The notes below the pieces were generated by a model that saw only the letters and a program-made list of their open reading frames with translations, was not told the origin of the DNA and made no database searches. Below are positions 1-7,442 of a stretch of DNA of 18,033 nucleotides, piece after piece (within the stretch, counting starts at the first letter, position 1; each line of letters starts with the position of its first letter). Source of the stretch: Cyclobacteriaceae bacterium (GTDB lineage: Bacteria > Bacteroidota > Bacteroidia > Cytophagales > Cyclobacteriaceae); NCBI GenBank assembly GCA_009885605.1, contig VFKK01000073.1, forward strand, positions 1 through 18,033, written 5' to 3'. The translations under genes were made by a program, and so were the position numbers.

Positions 1-451
1 ACTTGTCACCTTGTTTTACCAGCAATGCTTCCAGATGCGTATAACTCTCTGCAATGAGTTTGCCCGTGCTATCATGGGAAGTGAAATAGAAAATCCCTGT
101 TTCGTGTGCCGTCGTTTCGTTGCCTATTCTTTGTGAAAAACGAAACGAGACATTATCCATCTGCTTGCCTTGTTTGGTATTGAGAAAACCCTGTTTCCAA
201 CGAGCAAGGGCAGCGGGCATCGGGTAGGAAAGCTTGTTTTCCCCGGCGGTCGTGACCAGAACAGCATTTTCGTGGCAAGTAGCCGAGTAGCCCTCAAAAT
301 CACCTTCTTTTACTGTTTTGGATATCGCGCTCCAATAAGTTTTATCTATTTCATTTTTTCGCAGGTCGTCTGAGTTAGATTGGCTGATTGCTTTTGTGGA
401 TACAAAAAAAGCAAGGAGGCTGATGGTGGCGAAAAGGATGTTTTTCTTCAT
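1..451 (-). CDS. Exported SnoaL/NTF2-like (DUF4440-type) protein, C-terminus cut by window edge
   Basis: Reading the minus strand from the ATG at 451 gives about 150 codons with no stop before the window edge, so the C-terminus is missing. The first ~22 residues (MKKNILFATISLLAFFVSTK, then AISQ) form a typical signal peptide with probable cleavage near ISQ, so the protein is predicted to be periplasmic. The rest (DKTYWSAISKTVKEGDFEGY, ATCHENAVLVTT, a WKQGF segment, then alternating strands) follows the SnoaL-like/NTF2 alpha+beta cone layout, a fold used for small-ligand binding or as a secreted stress protein. No catalytic residues can be assigned. The start is preceded by an A/T-rich leader without a Shine-Dalgarno, normal for Bacteroidota. 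The fold assignment is by pattern; the signal peptide is clear. Confidence 0.72.
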   Translation of the reverse strand, partial: MKKNILFATISLLAFFVSTKAISQSNSDDLRKNEIDKTYWSAISKTVKEGDFEGYSATCHENAVLVTTAGENKLSYPMPAALARWKQGFLNTKQGKQMDNVSFRFSQRIGNETTAHETGIFYFTSHDSTGKLIAESYTHLEALLVKQGDK

Positions 452-801
452 TTCAAAATTTATTTAGGATTAAAAATAGAGAAAATCCTGTGGGTATAAA
501 CTTACAATCCTCAAATAATTGGGTGGTGGGTATGTTTTGGAATTATCTGGTGTTATAGGATATTTTAGGCTTACCGATACCGGTTTGCAGGTACAAGAAG
601 TTGGCGATTTCGGAGAGGAGGAAAGAATAGGAGGCTGGAATTACTTCCGATAATTGTGCGGGATTTCGCTCAGCCAGACGTTTACTTTTCACTCATAAGT
701 AGGTTTTGGCCAATTGGTCCCGATAGCTGGATTGGACTGGATAGTAAGGCGTAGATACAATCTCGCGCCCAGTCCGGCAATTATTCTATCAGAAATATCG
801 A
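452..801. other. Intergenic region with a weak inverted repeat and a possible gene remnant
   Basis: No gene is supported here. A 7-bp inverted repeat (GGACTGG at 734-740, CCAGTCC at 769-775) could form a hairpin. On the minus strand, about 30 codons ending at 689 read like a real C-terminus (RLYLRLTIQS ... NWPKPTYE), but upstream the frame runs straight into the repeat at 802-920, so any gene would be only a stub. No convincing promoter for the gene ending at 1 was found. Confidence 0.3.
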
Positions 802-920
802 ACCAGCCTGCGGCAGGCAGGTGATGAACATCGAATGACGAACATCGAATTTTTGAATGATGAATTTCGAAAAACCTGCCAGCCCGCCGTGGCGGGAAAT
901 CCGACATCCGCAATCCGTTA
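802..920. repeat. Palindromic Bacteroidota-type intergenic repeat
   Basis: The segment has a hairpin GCCTG-CGG-CAGGC (806-818), two tandem 14-mers of the form GAYGAACATCGAAT (823-836 and 837-850), a related AT-rich stretch (GAATGATGAATTTCGAA), a second hairpin CCCGCC-GT-GGCGGG (883-896), and a tail ATCCGACATCCGCAATCCG (899-917). This mixture of short GC-rich palindromes and degenerate ATCGAAT/ATCCG words resembles repeats dispersed between genes in Cyclobacteriaceae. It stops within a few bases of the permease stop codon and may serve as its 3' structure. The family link is recalled, not searched. Confidence 0.6.
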
Positions 921-2225
921 TCAACTCCTTCCTTTTCTTCCCAACCAATACAAACCTGAGCCAATAGCGATGAACAAAGCTGTCATCCAGATCGAGCGTT
1001 CGCTGACTTGCAACATTAGCCAAAGACAAGCTAAAATCCCCAGAATCGGAACGGCATAACCACCTTTCAAAATAAATCTCCCTTCACCGATAAATCGGGC
1101 TCGGAGTTTTGGGATGGCTGCGCAACTCATGATGTAGAGGAATAGTCGGGACAAAACTGTCATTGCTGCCAACACGGTAAATGACCCAAACGCTGATAGC
1201 AAAAAGGCACAGACCCCAAAGAAAACTACCGAATTGGCAGGAGTGAGGAATTTGGGATGGACTTCACCAAACCACTTGGGAAGGGATTTTTCTAAAGAAA
1301 GCGCGTAAGTCAAACGCGTGGACGAAAACATGGATCCAAGAAGATTTGCAATCACCGAGGCAGCTACACCAATCATCAGAATCACGGCTCCAGCATTTCC
1401 GAAAAGTGACGCAGAAGCATCCAAAAGCGGAGTTTTTGAATCTGCTAAATTAGGGACGGCCGCTTGGGTGACCAATTGAATCAACATATACAACACTGCT
1501 ACAACACCTAGTCCAAGAAGCAACCCTAAGGGCATATCCCGCTCTGGCCGTTTTGCCTCTCCGGCTGGCACCACCGCTCCCTCAAACCCAACAAATGCAT
1601 AAATTAGTAGCAAAGCTGCACCTCCCAAATCCGAAAAAGGAGGAACAGGGGTATCAAATCGGGGAATCACCTCAGCTCCCAAAAGAATAAAACCTCCGAT
1701 CGGAAGCAATATCAAAACTGCAAATTTGATAAGGGTGAAAACCGTCATCGTCCGAATAGATTCTACAGATCCAAGAACGTTAATCAAACTCAGCACTAAA
1801 CAAATAAAGGCAAGGGAGATTAATCGACCAGTGCTTTGGCCTGCAATCGGCAGGAAATAAGTAATGCTGTCAGTAAGTAAAACCGTATTTGCAGAAAAGG
1901 AAATCAATCGAGCCAAGTAGTACAACCAACCTCCCTGAAAGCCTATAAACGGACCAAAAGCCAGCGTTCCGTATCTGATGGGTCCGCCGGTTCCCCGGAA
2001 GTAACTTCCCAACTCTGCAAAACACAAAATCACCGGCAAAATCAGGATGGCACAAAACGCATAAATCAAGATGCTGTATTCGCCCGCCAAAGCCGCGGCT
2101 CCACTCGGAAGTCCAAAGATTCCCGCTCCGATCAAGCCATTGACTACCAGCATCCAGATTCCCCAAAGTCCCAGGTTTCTGGGTAGTTTTTCTTTTAATT
2201 CCTGGGTTTTGGGGGATTCTGACAT
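921..2225 (-). CDS. APC-superfamily amino-acid permease
   Basis: A 434-residue integral membrane protein with about 12 hydrophobic segments. The first helix carries GLIGAGIFGLP (residues 30-40), the substrate- and ion-binding signature of the APC (LeuT-fold) superfamily. The loop after helix 2 (FAELGSYFRGTGGPIRYG) and the helix-6 region (LIYAFVGFEGAVVPAGEAK) also match amino-acid/polyamine permeases. Such carriers move amino acids or amines across the inner membrane by proton symport or exchange; the substrate cannot be read from sequence. The length is normal for the family. The ATG at 2225 gives a short cytoplasmic N-terminus (MSESPKTQELKEK) before helix 1. The TGA lies directly beside the repeat at 802-920. 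A 414-bp gap separates it from the methyltransferase gene upstream, so it is probably transcribed alone. Confidence 0.9.
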   Translation of the reverse strand: MSESPKTQELKEKLPRNLGLWGIWMLVVNGLIGAGIFGLPSGAAALAGEYSILIYAFCAILILPVILCFAELGSYFRGTGGPIRYGTLAFGPFIGFQGGWLYYLARLISFSANTVLLTDSITYFLPIAGQSTGRLISLAFICLVLSLINVLGSVESIRTMTVFTLIKFAVLILLPIGGFILLGAEVIPRFDTPVPPFSDLGGAALLLIYAFVGFEGAVVPAGEAKRPERDMPLGLLLGLGVVAVLYMLIQLVTQAAVPNLADSKTPLLDASASLFGNAGAVILMIGVAASVIANLLGSMFSSTRLTYALSLEKSLPKWFGEVHPKFLTPANSVVFFGVCAFLLSAFGSFTVLAAMTVLSRLFLYIMSCAAIPKLRARFIGEGRFILKGGYAVPILGILACLWLMLQVSERSIWMTALFIAIGSGLYWLGRKGRS

Positions 2226-2373
2226 TCTTTGGAGTTTGCTGAAAAAGGAAGATAATTGAAAATTGCTGATAGGGAAAAATTAAAATCTCAACCGGGTTGT
2301 ACTAATAAAGTGTGTGAAACAGAAAAAAGGTTTTCGGTAACTATTGCTAAGGATTTTAGGAAGAAGCTTTATT

Positions 2374-2481
2374 CCCTTCCAGCAAAGGGAAGGGCTTTCA
2401 TCCTTTCCAAATCCTTCAGAAGGATCAATATCCTCGTAGCGAGCAAAATACTCATCGGGGGGATAGAGGGTGATGAGTATT
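2374..2481. other. Run of four consecutive hairpins in intergenic DNA
   Basis: The 2226-2639 gap holds no supported gene. Within it lie four hairpins in order: CCCTTCC/GGAAGGG (2374-2380 with 2388-2394), ATCCTT-CAG-AAGGAT (2411-2425), CTCG-TAG-CGAG (2433-2443) and AATACTCATC/GATGAGTATT (2447-2456 with 2472-2481). All arms are perfect. No T-run follows, so it does not look like an ordinary terminator. It could be a structured transcript upstream of the permease gene, a mobile-repeat remnant, or chance. Confidence 0.4.
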
Positions 2482-2508
2482 GGCAGGGTAAAGGATTTTG
2501 AATTGGGG

Positions 2509-2600
2509 ATTTGAAATCTGCCATGAACTATCATATGGAAAGAAGAGCATGAATTGGGTTGCAAACCCACCGATAGGAGTTCGGGATTGCTAATCCAGAA
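2509..2600 (+). repeat. Twin-hairpin intergenic repeat, copy 1
   Basis: Starts ATTTGAAATCTGCC, runs through GGAAAGAAG, then hairpin TGGGTT-GCA-AACCCA (2555-2569), a CGATAGGAG spacer and hairpin GGATT-GCT-AATCC near 2584-2596. It aligns without gaps to the copy at 3701-3800 for about 90 bases, with the same 46-base distance from its start to the first hairpin. Here the second hairpin has loop GCT instead of GCA. Confidence 0.75.
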
Positions 2601-2639
2601 AAGCAGGTATCCCCATAAGTTTACTAGTTGATGCTTTGT

Positions 2640-3404
2640 TTATTCCTTTTCGGCGACAATGTAAATTTGCCGATCCCCAAGTTTATATTCTTCTTTTGTT
2701 GTTGAACTGTAGGTAGCAATAATGGGTAATCCATATAATTTCAAAAGCCGTCTAACTTCTCCCAATGTAAATACATAATGCTTAAAAGAATGTTCCTCTG
2801 TTTTACCTTCTTTAGTGTAGGTAAGATTACTTCTCATATAGCTATCCTCGACATGGTAAATATTGGCAACATCCATTGTTATATTATCAACTATGTAAGT
2901 GTGGTTTTTTGAATAGTTCATGAGGTTTGGTAGGATGCTTTCAGCTAACATGCCTGAATTAATAATAAACTTTCCACCGGGTTCAAGTGCTGACGAAACC
3001 TTTTCTATAAATAATTTCATGCTTTCAATATTGAAGTAGCCAAAACTATTCCCCAGACACACAGCTCCAGCAAACCTTTCATTTAATTGAATCTTAAGAA
3101 TGTCTGCCTGAATTGCATGAATGTTCAGGTTTTCTGAAATTATCTTTTCAGTCAGGCCATCAATAAAAGTTTTGGAGATATCAATTCCTGTAACCTCAAA
3201 TCCTTTTTTCGAAAACTCTATAGCATGTCTTCCATAGCCACATGGTATGTCAAGTATATGATCTCCTCTGTTTAAATTTAATTCACTCAGCAAAAAATCC
3301 ACCTCCTGCTTTGTCACGTCAGTCGGAATAGCTTTTTCCCAAAGTTCACAGTTTATTCCCTGAAAGAAATCTTCATACCAAGTATCAGTAATTTCGTTTT
3401 CCAT
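2640..3404 (-). CDS. Class I SAM-dependent methyltransferase
   Basis: A 254-residue soluble protein with a Rossmann-type methyltransferase core. Motif I is HILDIPCGYGRHAIEF (residues 49-64), giving the glycine-rich SAM-binding loop. The next strand ends in VTGIDIS (71-77), whose acidic residue would bind the SAM ribose. QADILKI follows, and AVCLGNSFGYF occupies the motif II/IV position. The C-terminal half (EPGGKFIINSG, then a beta-rich segment ending RQIYIVAEKE) is typical of stand-alone small-molecule methyltransferases; the substrate is unknown. The ATG at 3404 follows an A/T-rich leader. The gene looks AT-richer than the permease and TPR genes and is enclosed by repeat copies on both sides, which fits acquisition or rearrangement but does not prove it. 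Confidence 0.88.
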   Translation of the reverse strand: MENEITDTWYEDFFQGINCELWEKAIPTDVTKQEVDFLLSELNLNRGDHILDIPCGYGRHAIEFSKKGFEVTGIDISKTFIDGLTEKIISENLNIHAIQADILKIQLNERFAGAVCLGNSFGYFNIESMKLFIEKVSSALEPGGKFIINSGMLAESILPNLMNYSKNHTYIVDNITMDVANIYHVEDSYMRSNLTYTKEGKTEEHSFKHYVFTLGEVRRLLKLYGLPIIATYSSTTKEEYKLGDRQIYIVAEKE

Positions 3405-3700
3405 TATTTTTTACTGTTTTAGTGATTATAAAGTCTTTGCAAGAGCACTGTGAAGGTTTTGAAAGAACCCAAATATGGCGAAATAGAACCGCTCTATGGT
3501 CAACTCACCAAAAAAATTAAAGGATGAACAATGCCTTATTCAACTTCAAACCCGATGATTATGGGTAGGTGAAAATTTCAATTTCTATCCAATGGTCCAG
3601 CCTAGTTGCTCCTGATTAACTTGGGATTACACTCAGGCTAATCCATGCTATTGACTGCACTGAGAGAGGATTGCAACTCCCAAACATTTGGACGCGCGGA

Positions 3701-3800
3701 ATTTGAAATCTGCCGTGAATTTTCATTCGGAAAGAAGGCAATGAGTTGGGTTGCAAACCCATCGATCTGGGTTCGGGATTGCAAATCCCAAACAGCGGCA
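3701..3800 (+). repeat. Twin-hairpin intergenic repeat, copy 2 (most complete)
   Basis: The unit reads ATTTGAAATCTGCCGTGAAT, GGAAAGAAGG, hairpin TGGGTT-GCA-AACCCA (3747-3761), spacer with GGGTTC, hairpin GGGATT-GCA-AATCCC (3775-3789), then AAACAGCGG. Both hairpins have six-base arms and the identical loop GCA. Paired hairpins of this kind are the shape expected of REP-like elements. No transposase is visible in the window. Confidence 0.78.
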
Positions 3801-3890
3801 GGGACTACGCCTGGGCAGGAATTCTATTGAATAGGGTAGTTGCTATTGAATTGCTGTAGGGACTATGCTCAGGTGAACATGCATTATCCA
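3801..3890 (+). repeat. Tandem degenerate copies of a GGGACTACGCCTGGG-like word
   Basis: GGGACTACGCCTGGGCAGGA (3801-3820) is followed by GGGACTATGCTCAGGTGAAC (3859-3878). Related words occur at 3623 (GGGATTACACTCAGG) and at 8953 (AAAACTACGCCTGG). Two of the copies lie just after twin-hairpin cores, which suggests one longer composite repeat. Confidence 0.5.
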
Positions 3891-3903
3891 CTCAGCGGGG
3901 GAT

Positions 3904-3961
3904 ATGATTTGGGTTGCAAACCCAACGATAGGAGTTCGGGATTGCAAATCCCAAACAGCGG
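3904..3961 (+). repeat. Twin-hairpin intergenic repeat, copy 3
   Basis: Contains hairpin TGGGTTGCAAACCCA (from about 3909), spacer CGATAGGAGTTC as in copy 1, hairpin GGGATTGCAAATCCC and the AAACAGCGG tail as in copy 2. The 5' half present in copies 1 and 2 is absent. A start-like word (CATTTGAATTTTACCATG) follows at 3971, possibly the beginning of another degraded unit. Confidence 0.75.
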
Positions 3962-4044
3962 GGTGTGGGGCATTTGAATTTTACCATGCACACAACATGA
4001 TTTCAAACGGAATTATGCCCCGTTATTATTAGTAATTCATTTTC

Positions 4045-5715
4045 CTATTTACCAATAAATTCCTTTGCTTCTCTGAGCTCAGACCTTGTGCTGTTTGAAT
4101 TTTGGGCCTGCGAAAGTAACAGCTCAAAATATTTCGTTGCCTTTGGTTTGTCATTAGTAGCGCTGGCTGCTCTGGCAAGGCCGCTTATTCCATTGAACCT
4201 GTTTGGATGTTGCTGCAAATCGAATTCATAAACAAGCAATGCTTTTTCCGGCTTGCCCATTTCCATCAAAAGATCTCCCAGGAGTTCACCCGCCGGGATC
4301 ACTTCGCCGGGTGTCACAGCATGTTTTGAAGTATTATATTCCATTTCGGCTGTTTCTTTCATCAAAGAGAGAGCCTCATCACCTCTGTCCATCGCTAAGA
4401 ATATCCATGCCTGAACAGTGTTTAATTGAATCTTTACCTGATTAGCTTTGTAAATTTCATCGGTATCCAAAAGCTTTTGATGGTTGATCTTCAGCGTGTC
4501 AAGTTCTTTTTTAGCGGATTCAATATTGCCTGTACGAACCTGTCCCATTGCCCTGGCAAAATGTAGGATGGATTTTTCCCAGGGGAAATTTTCCCATTCA
4601 ATATCATTTGGTGGCAATTGGAGGTTCGCGGCTTCAATCCAATTCTTATTTTCAAGTGCGATTCTGGATGGGATGGCAGCTGTTGCATAGGCCACTTTGA
4701 AATTAATCGGATATACTTTTTTAAACGATTTAAGGTAGTCAAGCTGTCCGATTGCCTTTTCATTGTCCCCAAGCTGTAAATAGGCATAAACCAGGTAATC
4801 CATTCCATGCAACTCTTCATCCCAATGACCTTCAGAATCTATACTTTGACTGTAGCAGAGCGCTGAAGAAGTTGAATTGAGGTTGGAATTGATCGCTTCT
4901 TCCCACAGTCCCAGGCGTGTAAAAATATGGGAAGGCATGTGTTGGGCATGCGCGGAAGATGGGGCGATTTCAGCATACCTTCTGGCAGTGGGTAATGCCA
5001 GTGTGGCAAGTTCAGGATAATCATACGTGTGAATAATGTAATGAGCAATTCCCGGATGATCAGGTTGAGCTTCGGAGAGTTGTTCCAATATTTTGCCTGC
5101 TTTCTTTTGGTTTCCATAGCTTTTATCTGTCGGGTCGGCAGTCGCATTTAAAGCCAATGCATAAAAAATTGCCGCCTCCTTGTCTTCTGGATATTTCGTA
5201 TAGAGGCCCTCCATTTTGGCTTCAAACAGGTTTTTCCTTTCGTTATGATTAACGGATTCCCAATTTTTGTAAAAAATGTGAATAGCATCCAGGTAATCCT
5301 GCTCACGTTCAGACTTTTGCAGGGACTGCGCAATTTCAAGGATGCGTGAGCCTTTCTCGAGATGTTTGGTGCCTGATTGTAACCAGAGCGAATGGAAATT
5401 ACTCATCGCTACTCCCCAGTAGGCCATTACACAATCGGGGTCAAGGTCAATTGCTTTGACAAAGGCTTTTTCAGCTTCTCCATATTCAAATGAATGGAGA
5501 AGAGAAATCCCCAAATTAAATGTCGCTTGTGATTCAACATTGCATAGAGTTGCAAAACTAACCGCTCCAAACTTCTGACTTCCACAAAGCGTGATTTCTC
5601 CTCTGAGGAGGTCTAGATCATTAAGTTCTGCCGTTCTCTTTGAGTCTTTATTTTGACAGCAGATAATGCCTGACATGAGTAGCATAGACAGTGAATAAAT
5701 TAGATTTCGTTTCAT
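4045..5715 (-). CDS. TPR-repeat lipoprotein of unknown function
   Basis: Starting at the ATG at 5715 gives a 556-residue protein beginning MKRNLIYSLSMLLMSGIICC, a lipoprotein-type signal with the acylated Cys at 19 or 20. An ATG 14 codons further upstream (5757) is in frame but would place MPPIGAIPPKAIKH before the signal, so it is rejected. The mature part has TPR-like helices, e.g. SLLHSFEYGEAEKAFVKAID and DCVMAYWGVAMSNFH. A conserved-looking histidine-rich centre follows (HPGIAHYIIHTYDYPE, SSAHAQHMPSHIFTRLGLW), then C-terminal TPRs (GELLGDLLMEMGKPEKALL). It matches a family of ~550-residue periplasmic or surface TPR proteins with no assigned role. The clustered histidines might bind metal; that is inference. 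It has long non-coding gaps on both sides and is probably monocistronic. Confidence 0.87.
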   Translation of the reverse strand: MKRNLIYSLSMLLMSGIICCQNKDSKRTAELNDLDLLRGEITLCGSQKFGAVSFATLCNVESQATFNLGISLLHSFEYGEAEKAFVKAIDLDPDCVMAYWGVAMSNFHSLWLQSGTKHLEKGSRILEIAQSLQKSEREQDYLDAIHIFYKNWESVNHNERKNLFEAKMEGLYTKYPEDKEAAIFYALALNATADPTDKSYGNQKKAGKILEQLSEAQPDHPGIAHYIIHTYDYPELATLALPTARRYAEIAPSSAHAQHMPSHIFTRLGLWEEAINSNLNSTSSALCYSQSIDSEGHWDEELHGMDYLVYAYLQLGDNEKAIGQLDYLKSFKKVYPINFKVAYATAAIPSRIALENKNWIEAANLQLPPNDIEWENFPWEKSILHFARAMGQVRTGNIESAKKELDTLKINHQKLLDTDEIYKANQVKIQLNTVQAWIFLAMDRGDEALSLMKETAEMEYNTSKHAVTPGEVIPAGELLGDLLMEMGKPEKALLVYEFDLQQHPNRFNGISGLARAASATNDKPKATKYFELLLSQAQNSNSTRSELREAKEFIGK

Positions 5716-6210
5716 GTGTTTTATGGCTTTAGGTGGAATGGCTCCAATAGGAGGCATAACGGTTAGGAGGCATTGGTTTTAATTTAATTAGATTTTGTTC
5801 ATTTTGAATTATCTCTCAGATCTTTCAAAGGTTTTTCGGTAAAGGATGTTAAAAACATGTTAACTACCAGGTTTTTAAAGGTTTAATTTTCCGGGATTCT
5901 TCAATTCAAAAAATATCTGACAGTGGATTTTCCTAAAAATCTTATTGAAAGTGCCCGCCAGAATAGTTTATTTCCAGGCTAATAATAAAATAGTTCTGAC
6001 CTTTTCTGCATTCTATCGGTTCTGTGATTAGTAGCGAGAGGTTTTTATAAGCCACTTCCGGCGGCATCAGAGAAAAGCTGTAGTTCAGAATATTGATCTG
6101 ATTTATGATTGATCTGACAATTATTGTATTGCTATTGATTGGTTCGAATGCCGTTAAAGAGTGAGTTCATTTCTGAATTCAGATTTTTTATCCGGCTAAG
6201 TTTATATGCG
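5716..6210. other. Divergent intergenic region, no gene seen
   Basis: About 500 bp separate the TPR lipoprotein start (-) from the J-domain gene start (+), so the region should hold promoters for both. On the minus strand the word ATGCCTCCTA occurs twice close together just upstream of the lipoprotein start (about 5748-5775), of unknown meaning. No RNA gene, long hairpin or coding frame with support was found. Confidence 0.4.
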
Positions 6211-6218
6211 TAGCTTTG
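6211..6218 (+). promoter_or_regulatory. Possible Bacteroidota -7 box for the J-domain/KTSC gene
   Basis: TAGCTTTG fits the Bacteroidota housekeeping -7 consensus TAnnTTTG and lies 22 bases before the ATG at 6241, leaving a short leader. The region about 20 bases further upstream is T-rich but has no clean TTTG -33 element, so this is tentative. Confidence 0.38.
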
Positions 6219-6240
6219 TGCAAATTCTAAAATAGAATCA

Positions 6241-6693
6241 ATGAAGAGGATTAATGAGTACAAAAAGCTTTTCAATGTGGAAGGTCCGATCGACTTGAAG
6301 CAACTGAAAACTACCTATAGAACCCTGGTAAAAGAATGGCACCCTGATAAATTCCTTGAAGGAGACGAAAAAGCCAAAGAAGCCGAAGAAAAAAGCACCA
6401 AAATCATTGATGGCTATCATTTCCTGGTCAGCATCGCTCCGGAAACTACCGCTGCTAACCTGGCTGAATACACCGAAACGGCAACCAACTCTGGTATTGC
6501 CGACTTCCACTACAAAAACCTGCTTCTTGAAATCACCTTTTTAGACGGGAATACTTACGAGTATTTTGGAGTTTCCAAGAATGTCTACACCAAATTTTGC
6601 AGTGCTGACAATGCATATCGATTCGCCAGAAGAAATATCCTGAGTTCGCATTTGTATCGAAAGAGTAAGAAGGCGATCGTGGAGGCTGTGTAG
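6241..6693 (+). CDS. J-domain protein with C-terminal KTSC domain
   Basis: A 150-residue protein. Residues 1-60 resemble a J domain: two helices around the HPD motif (KEWHPDKF, H34-P35-D36), the tripeptide that stimulates Hsp70/DnaK ATPase. A charged helix (EKAKEAEEKSTKIIDGYHFL) and a short linker follow. Residues ~88-147 form a KTSC domain (HYKNLLLEITFLDGNTYEYF, GVSKNVYTKF, NAYRFARRNI, YRKSKK), named for its similarity to a lysyl-tRNA synthetase C-terminal domain. The protein has no signal peptide, so it should act in the cytoplasm, perhaps as a co-chaperone that delivers a KTSC-bound partner to DnaK (inference). A strong terminator follows at 6777. Confidence 0.85.
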   Translation: MKRINEYKKLFNVEGPIDLKQLKTTYRTLVKEWHPDKFLEGDEKAKEAEEKSTKIIDGYHFLVSIAPETTAANLAEYTETATNSGIADFHYKNLLLEITFLDGNTYEYFGVSKNVYTKFCSADNAYRFARRNILSSHLYRKSKKAIVEAV

Positions 6694-6776
6694 TTTGGTC
6701 GACAGTCGACAGCCTAACCAATTAACCTCAGGCTTTGCTTAAATTAGTTAAGGCAGTAGGTATAATTTAAAAAACA

Positions 6777-6815
6777 AAAACAGGTTTCCTGCGATCAGGA
6801 AGCCTGTTTTGTTTT
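6777..6815 (+). terminator. Strong hairpin terminator after the J-domain/KTSC gene
   Basis: A 15-bp stem (AAAACAGGTTTCCTG at 6777-6791 with CAGGAAGCCTGTTTT at 6796-6810) has one T-G wobble and a CGAT loop. It carries an A-run on the 5' side and GTTTT after it. It could work on both strands. A near-identical hairpin occurs at 7882. Confidence 0.85.
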
Positions 6816-7011
6816 CCAGTGAGAAATAGGGAGGAGGTTGAAAACGAGTCCCCTTTCCTGGCTCATTTCTTTCCAATCAGAAAGTGCTCCATTCAAGATC
6901 CGGTAGCAAATATTGTGCTTTGGCAGAATAGCTTAATTCCTTAAATAAATTGCCCCGGATTCTCAATTATGATTTTTTTAATCATTACATTTTCCACGGT
7001 TATCCAGAAAA

Positions 7012-7377
7012 ATGAAAAACAAGCTGAAAATATTTGAGGTGATTGCCCTGATTATTTGGTCAGTATTTTTTACCTGGAACAGTGCTGAATTAACCAATGC
7101 CTCTTCTAATGCGGAGCTTGTCATCGAGGAGGGAATTCCATCTGCTGCGCATGTTGGCGATTGGACCAGCCATCAGGCAAGCGATGGGTTGGTTGAGAGG
7201 AGAGTTGTATCGGGTGAACTAACCGATCAAGAAAAACTTCCGGTTGGAGGACTCAGTTTTTCATTATCTGCATCTTACCAAAATGCACTCAGGTTTTCAT
7301 TGCTTGAAATTAATTCGGCTTCTGATTTTTTCCGAGAGCGGGATTTACCTGTTTTCTACCACAATCTGAGAATATAG
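7012..7377 (+). CDS. Small membrane-anchored or exported protein of unknown function
   Basis: A 121-residue reading frame not matching any family I recognise. After a basic start (MKNKLK), residues 7-23 are hydrophobic (IFEVIALIIWSVFFTWN), a signal peptide or membrane anchor. The remainder is polar and serine-rich (SASYQNALRFSLLEINSASD) with no cysteines or obvious motif. Coding status is supported by the plausible N-terminal signal and by its setting: a separate start, a leader on the same strand as the next gene, and terminators on both sides of the pair. No Shine-Dalgarno is visible. The stop TAG is 65 bases before the next gene, so co-transcription is possible. Confidence 0.55.
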   Translation: MKNKLKIFEVIALIIWSVFFTWNSAELTNASSNAELVIEEGIPSAAHVGDWTSHQASDGLVERRVVSGELTDQEKLPVGGLSFSLSASYQNALRFSLLEINSASDFFRERDLPVFYHNLRI

Positions 7378-7442
7378 GATTTGCATTTCCATTTTGCCTA
7401 CGGGCTTTGTTGAAACAATCTTAAATCCTAACTATTCTAACA

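Larger units (their letters stand above)
3405..4044. other. Repeat-rich intergenic region
   Basis: This 640-bp gap between two minus-strand genes holds no supported coding sequence. It contains two good copies of the twin-hairpin repeat (3701-3800 and 3904-3961), a partial copy of its 3' end (GGATTGCAACTCCCAAAC from 3668), and three copies of a second degenerate word (GGGACTACGCCTGGG-like) near 3623, 3801 and 3859. The stretch 3405-3600 shows nothing recognisable. Confidence 0.6.

Noticed and set aside
170..373. 67-codon plus-strand frame
   Set aside because: It lies opposite the SnoaL-like gene, which has a signal peptide and a recognisable fold; the plus-strand frame has neither.
689..964. 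91-codon minus-strand frame with a protein-like C-terminus
   Set aside because: Its N-terminal two-thirds is the palindromic repeat and the end of the permease gene read in another frame; at best the last ~30 codons are a remnant.
2256..2501. Plus-strand frame of 81 codons
   Set aside because: It is made of the hairpin series and shows no domain or signal, so it is treated as non-coding.
3645..3830. Plus-strand frame of 61 codons
   Set aside because: It spans the twin-hairpin repeat and exists because the repeat happens to lack stops.
2509..3961. CRISPR array
   Set aside because: The repeats are few, unevenly spaced, internally palindromic and have no unique spacers of constant length or cas genes nearby.
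5716..5757. Upstream ATG (5757) for the TPR lipoprotein
   Set aside because: It would put 14 residues with several prolines ahead of the lipoprotein signal; the ATG at 5715 gives a normal signal.
6697..6711. GGTCGACAGTCGACAG as a specific operator
   Set aside because: Similar GTCGAC/TGACC words recur at 7740 and 17999, so it is more likely generic intergenic filler.
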